From Alteromonadaceae bacterium BrNp21-10 (GTDB taxonomy: Bacteria; Pseudomonadota; Gammaproteobacteria; Enterobacterales; Alteromonadaceae), in assembly GCA_030418115.1 (NCBI GenBank), contig JAUHQD010000016.1:27509-91508 (forward strand): DNA of 64,000 nucleotides. Reading direction: 5' to 3'. Numbering within the stretch: the stretch's first letter is position 1; the number at the start of each line of letters is the position of its first letter. The position numbers were made by a program, and so were the translations under genes. The notes beneath the pieces are model-generated. The model was not told the origin of the DNA and did no database searches. It saw only the letters and a list, made by a program, of their open reading frames with translations. Shown piece after piece: positions 58,411-64,000 of this stretch.

Positions 58411-59733
58411 ATGGCTAAGCCAGGATTGGAAAATTCCAGTGCAAAAGGTGGTTTGACCGAGCTTAAATCACGGTTGTTGTTCGTACTTGGTGCGATTATC
58501 GTTTTAAGACTGGGTTCTTATGTACCTATCCCTGGTATAGATGCGTCTGTGTTAGCTCAATTGTTTGAGCAACAAAAAGGCACCATTACGGAAATGTTTA
58601 ATATGTTTTCAGGTGGCGCTTTAGAACGCGCATCCGTACTTGCATTGGGTATTATGCCTTATATTTCAGCGTCAATTATCATGCAGCTTATGACGGTGGT
58701 TCATCCCCGTATGGCTGAGTTGAAAAAAGATGGTGAAGCAGGTCGTCGTAAAATCAGTCAATATACTCGGTATTTTACCTTGCTGTTGTCGATCTTACAG
58801 GCGGTTGCAATCGCTAAAACATTGCCCAATATGATCGCGGGCTTAGTGATTAACCCTGGTTTTGGATTCTATTTTACGGCGGTGGTAAGCCTAGTTACCG
58901 GTACCATGTTTTTAATGTGGTTAGGTGAGCAAATTACAGAGCGAGGTATCGGTAACGGTATCTCTATTCTGATCTTTGTTGGTATTGTTGCTGGATTTCC
59001 GTCAGCTATTGGTCAAACCGTAGAGCAAGCAAGACAAGGTGACTTAAACATCCTGTTCTTATTGTTAATCGGTGTGATTATCGTGGCTGTAACGTATTTC
59101 GTGGTATTTATGGAACGTGGGCAACGACGTATAGTAGTTAACTATGCTAAACGTCAGCAAGGCCGTAAGGTGTTTGCTGCTCAAAGTACTCATTTACCAT
59201 TGAAAGTGAATATGGCGGGTGTTATTCCACCTATATTTGCATCAAGCATTATTTTGTTCCCCGGAACAATTGCCAGCTGGTTTGGTCAGAATGAGTCATT
59301 TTCCTGGTTACAGGATGTGGCTTTAATGTTGTCCCCAGGACAGCCTTTGTATGTCATGTTGTACGCTACGGCGATTATCTTTTTCTGTTTCTTCTATACT
59401 GCGTTGGTTTTTAATCCGCGTGAGACAGCAGATAACTTGAAAAAGTCTGGTGCATTTGTACCAGGTATTCGTCCGGGCGAACAAACATCTAGGTATATCG
59501 ATAAAGTCATGACCCGCCTTACATTGGCAGGCGCGCTTTATATCACCTTTATTTGTTTGGTTCCCGAGTTCATGATGATTGCATGGAATGTGCAGTTTTA
59601 CTTTGGCGGTACATCTTTATTGATTATCGTTGTGGTTATCATGGACTTCATGGCACAGGTACAGACCCATTTGATGTCTCATCAATATGATTCTGTTCTT
59701 AAAAAAGCCAATCTTAAAAGCTACGGCCGATAA
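58411..59733 (+). CDS. secY: Protein translocase subunit SecY
   Basis: Central channel of the Sec translocon in the inner membrane, with SecE and SecG. 440 residues and ten membrane segments. [15 protein letters not shown] and [17 protein letters not shown] are family signatures, and [20 protein letters not shown] lies in the cytoplasmic loop that contacts SecA and the ribosome. It follows rplO by 5 bp and rpmJ comes next. Confidence 0.98.
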   Translation: MAKPGLENSSAKGGLTELKSRLLFVLGAIIVLRLGSYVPIPGIDASVLAQLFEQQKGTITEMFNMFSGGALERASVLALGIMPYISASIIMQLMTVVHPRMAELKKDGEAGRRKISQYTRYFTLLLSILQAVAIAKTLPNMIAGLVINPGFGFYFTAVVSLVTGTMFLMWLGEQITERGIGNGISILIFVGIVAGFPSAIGQTVEQARQGDLNILFLLLIGVIIVAVTYFVVFMERGQRRIVVNYAKRQQGRKVFAAQSTHLPLKVNMAGVIPPIFASSIILFPGTIASWFGQNESFSWLQDVALMLSPGQPLYVMLYATAIIFFCFFYTALVFNPRETADNLKKSGAFVPGIRPGEQTSRYIDKVMTRLTLAGALYITFICLVPEFMMIAWNVQFYFGGTSLLIIVVVIMDFMAQVQTHLMSHQYDSVLKKANLKSYGR

Positions 59734-59757
59734 GTTGGTCATATACGGAGTGATGTA

Positions 59758-59871
59758 ATGAAAGTTCGTGCATCAGTGAAAAAGATTTGCCGCAACTGTA
59801 AAGTTATTAAGCGCAACGGTGTTGTGCGCATAATTTGTGTTGAGCCTAAGCATAAGCAAAGGCAAGGTTAA
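59758..59871 (+). CDS. rpmJ: 50S ribosomal protein L36 (bL36), zinc-binding form
   Basis: A 37-residue protein reading [19 protein letters not shown] at its start. Cys11, Cys14, Cys27 and His32 make the zinc ribbon of the C+ form. CGGAG lies 9 bp before the ATG. Last gene of the spc operon, before the alpha operon leader. Confidence 0.96.
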   Translation: MKVRASVKKICRNCKVIKRNGVVRIICVEPKHKQRQG

Positions 59872-59907
59872 TTACGCAGCTTATTATATAAGCTATTAAT
59901 TGCAATT

Positions 59908-59973
59908 TGGTCGACAGGTAAGTATCCTATCGGGCTTTTTAGGCTGTCGACAAGTACATAGAGGAGAACGTTA
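59908..59973 (+). ncRNA. Alpha operon leader (S4-binding pseudoknot)
   Basis: The 100-bp gap before rpsM resembles the E. coli alpha leader, to which S4 binds to repress translation. The shared core is AGTATCCT...CGGGCTTTTTAGG, enclosed by GTCGACAG (59910-59917) and GTCGAC of CTGTCGAC (59944-59951), followed by AGTACAT, GAGGAG and the GTG start. The sequence of the outer stem differs from E. coli but pairs fully. Confidence 0.8.
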
Positions 59974-60330
59974 GTGGCCCGTATCGCTGGCATTAACATT
60001 CCAGATCAAAAGCACACTGTAATAGCATTAACAGCTATTTACGGTATCGGCGCAACACGTGCGAAAAGCATATGTGTCGAAGCTGGGATCGCGGAAAACG
60101 TAAAGATTAAAGATCTAGATGAAGCACAGATCGATTTACTACGTGACGCTGTAGCTAAATTCACCGTTGAAGGTGATCTACGTCGTGAAGTATCGATGAA
60201 TATTAAACGTTTGATGGACCTGGGTTGCTTCCGTGGCATACGTCACCGCCGCAGCTTACCTCTTCGTGGTCAGCGCACTAAAACTAATGCGCGTACCCGT
60301 AAAGGTCCTCGTAAACCTATTAAAAAGTAA
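59974..60330 (+). CDS. rpsM: 30S ribosomal protein S13 (uS13)
   Basis: 118 residues from a GTG start, as in E. coli; opening [18 protein letters not shown] and the C-terminal [18 protein letters not shown] are diagnostic. First gene of the alpha operon, under the S4 leader. GAGGAG lies 7 bp upstream. Confidence 0.98.
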   Translation: MARIAGINIPDQKHTVIALTAIYGIGATRAKSICVEAGIAENVKIKDLDEAQIDLLRDAVAKFTVEGDLRREVSMNIKRLMDLGCFRGIRHRRSLPLRGQRTKTNARTRKGPRKPIKK

Positions 60331-60342
60331 GCGAGGATTATT

Positions 60343-60729
60343 ATGGCTAAAGCACCAATTAGACGTAAGCGCGCAAAACGTCAAGTTGCGGATGGTATGG
60401 CTCATATCCATGCCTCTTTCAACAATACGATTGTGACAATTACTGATCGTCAAGGTAACGCACTTTCTTGGGCAACTTCTGGTGGTTCTGGTTTCCGTGG
60501 TTCACGTAAATCTACCCCATTTGCTGCACAGGTAGCAGCTGAACGCGCAGGCGTTGCAGCGCAAGAGTACGGTTTGAAAAACCTTGAAGTGTTCGTTAAA
60601 GGACCTGGTCCAGGACGTGAGTCTGCGATTAGAGCTTTGAACGCGACTGGTTATAAAATCACAAACATTACCGATGTGACACCTATACCTCACAACGGCT
60701 GTCGTCCACCGAAAAAACGTCGAGTTTAA
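60343..60729 (+). CDS. rpsK: 30S ribosomal protein S11 (uS11)
   Basis: 128 residues, with [19 protein letters not shown] and the C-terminal [19 protein letters not shown] precedes the start. Confidence 0.98.
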   Translation: MAKAPIRRKRAKRQVADGMAHIHASFNNTIVTITDRQGNALSWATSGGSGFRGSRKSTPFAAQVAAERAGVAAQEYGLKNLEVFVKGPGPGRESAIRALNATGYKITNITDVTPIPHNGCRPPKKRRV

Positions 60730-60753
60730 TCGCCGGACTGTTGGAGAAAGATC

Positions 60754-61374
60754 ATGGCAAGATATTTGGGTCCAAAACTCAAACTTAGCCGCCGCGAAGG
60801 AACAGATTTGTTCCTTAAAAGTGGCGTTCGTGCAATTGACACGAAATGTAAAATTGAAAACGCTCCTGGTCAGCACGGTGCCCGTCGTGGCCGTTTGTCT
60901 GACTATGGTGTTCAGTTACGTGAAAAGCAAAAAGTACGTCGTATCTACGGTGTATTAGAAAAGCAATTCCGTAACTACTATAAAGATGCTGCTCGTTTTA
61001 AAGGCAACACAGGTGAAAACTTGTTACAGCTTTTGGAACAGCGTCTTGACAACGTTGTTTACCGTATGGGGTTCGCCAGCACTCGTGCTGAAGCTCGCCA
61101 ATTAGTTAGCCATAAGGCTATTGTGGTAAACGGCGGCGTTGTTAACGTACCTTCTTACCGCGTTTCAGCTGAAGACGTTGTATCTGTACGTGAGAAATCG
61201 AAAAAGCAAGCGCGTATCGTTGCTGCTTTGGAACTTGCAGAACAACGTGAAAAGCCAACTTGGATTGAAGTAGACGGCAAGAAAATGGAAGGTGTTTTTA
61301 AACGCTTACCAGAACGTGCTGATTTATCTGCTGAGATAAACGAACAGTTGATCGTCGAACTTTACAGTAAGTAA
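60754..61374 (+). CDS. rpsD: 30S ribosomal protein S4 (uS4)
   Basis: 206 residues: [19 protein letters not shown] at the start and an S4 RNA-binding domain (about 94-155; [20 protein letters not shown]). Primary 16S rRNA binder and predicted repressor of this operon through the leader at 59908. Confidence 0.98.
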   Translation: MARYLGPKLKLSRREGTDLFLKSGVRAIDTKCKIENAPGQHGARRGRLSDYGVQLREKQKVRRIYGVLEKQFRNYYKDAARFKGNTGENLLQLLEQRLDNVVYRMGFASTRAEARQLVSHKAIVVNGGVVNVPSYRVSAEDVVSVREKSKKQARIVAALELAEQREKPTWIEVDGKKMEGVFKRLPERADLSAEINEQLIVELYSK

Positions 61375-61399
61375 AGTCAAAGGATAAAGAGAGGAAACA

Positions 61400-62389
61400 A
61401 TGTCGGGTTCTGTAACTGAATTCTTAAGACCAAGGTTAGTCGAAATTGAAAATGTATCCGCTACACGAGCTAAAGTAACTTTAGAGCCTTTAGAACGTGG
61501 ATTCGGTCACACTCTTGGTAATGCGTTACGTCGTATCCTTTTGTCATCTATGCCTGGCGTAGCCGTGACAGAAGCTGAGATCGATGGTGTATTACATGAG
61601 TACAGCACCAAAGAGGGTGTGCAGGAAGACGTTATCGAAATTTTGTTGAACCTTAAAGGTTTAGCAGTACGTCTGGAAGGCAAAAACGAAGCTACGCTAA
61701 CTTTGGTTAAATCAGGAGCGGGCGCGGTTGTTGCTGGTGATATTCAGCATGATGGCGATGTCGAAATCGTTAATCCTGACCATGTTATTTGTACTTTAAC
61801 CGGCGATGCTGAAATCAGTATGCGCATTAAAGTAGAAACTGGTCGCGGTTATGTTCCAGCATCTATACGCCGTTCCTCTGAAGAAGATGATCGTCCAATT
61901 GGTCGTTTATTAGTTGATGCTTCTTTCAGTCCGGTTGATCGTATAGCTTACAGTGTTGAGTCAGCTCGTGTTGAACAACGCACTGACTTAGACAAGCTTA
62001 TCATTGATATGGAAACCAATGGTACTATCGATCCTGAAGAAGCGATTCGTCGTTCAGCTACAATTTTAGCAGAGCAACTTGACGCATTTGTTGAGCTTAG
62101 AGATATTTCAGAGCCAGTGGAAAAAGAAGAAAAACCGGAATTCGATCCGATTTTACTTCGCCCTGTTGACGATTTAGAGCTTACCGTGCGTTCAGCTAAC
62201 TGTTTGAAGGCTGAAGCTATCCAGTATATTGGTGACCTTGTACAACGTACCGAAGTTGAGCTGTTAAAAACGCCTAACTTAGGGAAAAAATCTCTTACCG
62301 AGATTAAAGATGTACTAGCTTCTCGTGGACTTTCATTGGGTATGCGCCTAGAAAACTGGCCACCTGAAAGTATCGCTGAGAAAGACTAA
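61400..62389 (+). CDS. rpoA: RNA polymerase subunit alpha
   Basis: 329 residues. The N-terminal assembly domain contains [20 protein letters not shown]; the C-terminal domain (about 245-329) that contacts UP elements and activators contains [15 protein letters not shown] and [21 protein letters not shown]. Length as in E. coli. Confidence 0.98.
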   Translation: MSGSVTEFLRPRLVEIENVSATRAKVTLEPLERGFGHTLGNALRRILLSSMPGVAVTEAEIDGVLHEYSTKEGVQEDVIEILLNLKGLAVRLEGKNEATLTLVKSGAGAVVAGDIQHDGDVEIVNPDHVICTLTGDAEISMRIKVETGRGYVPASIRRSSEEDDRPIGRLLVDASFSPVDRIAYSVESARVEQRTDLDKLIIDMETNGTIDPEEAIRRSATILAEQLDAFVELRDISEPVEKEEKPEFDPILLRPVDDLELTVRSANCLKAEAIQYIGDLVQRTEVELLKTPNLGKKSLTEIKDVLASRGLSLGMRLENWPPESIAEKD

Positions 62390-62430
62390 TCGGTTCCAAT
62401 TTAAACTGATTTTTTGAGAAGGAAATAACT

Positions 62431-62832
62431 ATGCGCCATCGTCAAAGTGGTCGTCAGTTAAATCGTAACAGCAGCCATCGTCAAGCGATGTTTCGTAATA
62501 TGGCTGGTTCTTTGGTAAAGCACGAAGTAATTAAAACTACTTTACCAAAAGCGAAAGAACTGCGTAGAGTGATTGAGCCGCTTATCACGTTAGCGAAGAA
62601 AGATAGTGTGGCTAACCGCCGTCTAGCTTTCGCTCGTACACGTGATGCTGAAGTGGTTGGTAAATTGTTTAATGACCTAGGACCTCGTTATGTTGAGCGT
62701 CCAGGTGGCTACATTCGAATTTTGAAATGTGGTCTACGTACTGGTGATAAAGCACCTATGGCGTACGTTGAACTAGTAGATCGTCCAGTTGTGGAAGTAG
62801 TTGAAGAAATTACTGAAGAAGCCGCTGAATAA
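62431..62832 (+). CDS. rplQ: 50S ribosomal protein L17 (bL17)
   Basis: 133 residues, opening [20 protein letters not shown], with an acidic C-terminal tail. Last gene of the alpha operon; a strong terminator follows. Confidence 0.98.
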   Translation: MRHRQSGRQLNRNSSHRQAMFRNMAGSLVKHEVIKTTLPKAKELRRVIEPLITLAKKDSVANRRLAFARTRDAEVVGKLFNDLGPRYVERPGGYIRILKCGLRTGDKAPMAYVELVDRPVVEVVEEITEEAAE

Positions 62833-62849
62833 TCTTACAAGTTATCAAT

Positions 62850-62878
62850 AAAAAACCGGACAATTGTCCGGTTTTTTA
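62850..62878 (+). terminator. Rho-independent terminator of the alpha operon
   Basis: A near-perfect palindrome, AAACCGGACAATTGTCCGGTTT, split as ACCGGACA and TGTCCGGT arms with A- and T-runs outside. Confidence 0.92.
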
Positions 62879-62940
62879 TTGTCTAAATTTTAGTGACAAA
62901 AATATTTAATTTGAGTTCAAGTTACTTAACTTAATTCAGG

Positions 62941-63693
62941 TTATTCAATACCTTCGGCTATTTCTTCGGCGGAAGCACCGCCTAACATGGCATAACGGGA
63001 TAAGTCGACATCACTGATCCCTGCGCTGTGTGCCGTTTCAATGATTTTTACGATTTGCCCACGCTGCATGCTCGACTGTTTCACTGCAGTGGTGACAACA
63101 TCTTCAGCACTTTCAGGAAATGCAGCCAACATCGCATCTACAATATACTCACCAACAAAGGGTACAGCCTCAATGGCCGTTGAAATAATCGATACTAATT
63201 TATTGGGATGGGCTTTTGTTACTGTTCTTACAATGGTATCAGCCGAATCAGGTTCGGTAACGACAGCAATGCGCACAATTTCACTAATATCATCAGGAGA
63301 GCTATGGGCGGCCACATTTACCACAAAATCAACATAGCTAGGCTCAGCTTGAATAGCGGTTAATACTATATTACCGCAGCTAGTAATGCCTTTCTCTATG
63401 GCAATGCGTACTACATCTTCGGTTAATGCCGGTTGGGCCGATATGGCGGCATGAATAATTTCTTTATATTTGTCTGGGTATAAATCTAATGCAGTACCGA
63501 CAATCACTTCTACTTTTTGCGGGTAATTACTGACTATACTCTTAATCGCTCTGCCTAGAGACATGTTCATTTGAACTTGTTGTTCAATAAAATCCCGAGA
63601 GAGCTGGCTTCCTTGCGCTGGTTGAACGACATTTACTGCTGAAACAGACGTTGCTGTTGCTAACAGTAAAAATGAACCAAGCATACATTTCAT
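62941..63693 (-). CDS. Secreted helical-repeat protein of unknown function
   Basis: 250 residues with a signal peptide (1-19, cut after VSA). The mature part is a series of about six imperfect helical repeats of ~30-35 residues, each with the pattern Pro-x4-7-(D/E)IV-x2-A(I/V)-x2-(A/E)P, for example AISAQPALTEDVVRIAIEKG and AIQAEPSYVDFVVNVAAH. They resemble HEAT-like solenoids. It converges on rplQ and its function is unknown. Confidence 0.7.
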   Translation of the reverse strand: MKCMLGSFLLLATATSVSAVNVVQPAQGSQLSRDFIEQQVQMNMSLGRAIKSIVSNYPQKVEVIVGTALDLYPDKYKEIIHAAISAQPALTEDVVRIAIEKGITSCGNIVLTAIQAEPSYVDFVVNVAAHSSPDDISEIVRIAVVTEPDSADTIVRTVTKAHPNKLVSIISTAIEAVPFVGEYIVDAMLAAFPESAEDVVTTAVKQSSMQRGQIVKIIETAHSAGISDVDLSRYAMLGGASAEEIAEGIE

Positions 63694-63858
63694 TTTTTAA
63701 AGCCTCTGACTAAATAGATTACTGCGTTAGTTTATGACGCGGGTTAGCCAAGTTAGTTCATTTCGATTGCTAAATAAACAAATAAAACAATTAATTAACA
63801 TTTGTAGTGTGAATATCGACCGGTTAGATGATATTTGTCGAAAAAGCGAAAATAAGTG

Positions 63859-63886
63859 TTGATCAATTTCGATGTGAATGTAGAAT
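63859..63886 (+). promoter_or_regulatory. Likely rRNA operon promoter P1
   Basis: TTGATC (63859-63864) and TAGAAT (63881-63886), 16 bp apart, followed by GCGCCC. The TAGAATGCGCC form is typical of gammaproteobacterial rrn promoters, with a G+C-rich discriminator suited to stringent control. Confidence 0.65.
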
Positions 63887-63972
63887 GCGCCCTCGCTTCG
63901 GGGAGAGCCAGTTGGGCGGCTTGAAGTGAGATGAAAACAGAAAATATTTTGAAGATAATTTAGAATAAATTC

Positions 63973-64000
63973 TTGACATCGAAACAGGGTTGCGTAGAAT
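63973..64000 (+). promoter_or_regulatory. Likely rRNA operon promoter P2, at the window edge
   Basis: TTGACA (63973-63978) and TAGAAT (63995-64000), 16 bp apart, preceded by about 40 bp of A+T-rich DNA that could be an UP element. The transcribed region lies outside the window. Confidence 0.65.

Overview
The window looks like chromosomal DNA of a marine-type gammaproteobacterium, most likely of the Alteromonadales. The signs are an ArgH protein fused to an acetyltransferase and followed by ArgA, the ponA/pilMNOPQ/aroK/aroB/damX/dam order, an argD-astA-astD cluster, MotX (a sodium-driven flagellar motor protein) and a GH5 cellulase. The genus cannot be fixed from the sequence alone. No tRNA, rRNA gene, CRISPR array, transposase or integrase is visible.

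Layout. 1-3.8 kb: arginine synthesis (argH(A), cut by the left edge, then argA) and a secreted SGNH hydrolase. 3.9-8.7 kb: a VapBC-type toxin-antitoxin pair and two tandem DUF885 lipoprotein peptidases. 8.7-14.3 kb: an accessory stretch with palindromic repeats, a structured dispersed element and a 1103-residue phospholipase-D-like protein gene framed by ~80-bp inverted repeats, then ywbE and rlmF. 14.3-28.9 kb: a chemoreceptor, PBP1a, the type IV pilus assembly operon, shikimate genes, damX and dam, and a MarR regulator. 29-42.5 kb: proline uptake and synthesis (putP-proB), a small membrane/secreted protein pair, a porin with what looks like a sigma-54/NtrC promoter, rpe-trpS-pabA, an HDOD protein, and the arginine succinyltransferase genes with ArgR-type boxes. 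42.5-44.8 kb: a second repeat-rich stretch with a small membrane protein/XRE regulator operon and yaeQ. 44.8-53.7 kb: motX, a CNNM transporter, a GH5 cellulase, rnr-rlmB, and a binding protein/chemoreceptor operon. 54.3-62.9 kb: the spc and alpha ribosomal protein operons (rplN to rplQ) with secY and rpoA. The window ends with a secreted helical-repeat protein and tandem promoters typical of an rRNA operon lying just beyond the right edge.

The most interesting parts are (i) the inverted-repeat-framed single-gene cassette at 9182-12742, a candidate defence or selfish module, and (ii) a ~260-bp noncoding element present in two full copies and one half copy, whose stems differ in sequence between copies yet stay complementary, which points to selection on a folded DNA or RNA. 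A sigma-54/NtrC control region upstream of the porin and a sigma-28-like promoter before motX are good regulatory predictions. The spc operon is not preceded by the S10 operon, which is unusual for this class.
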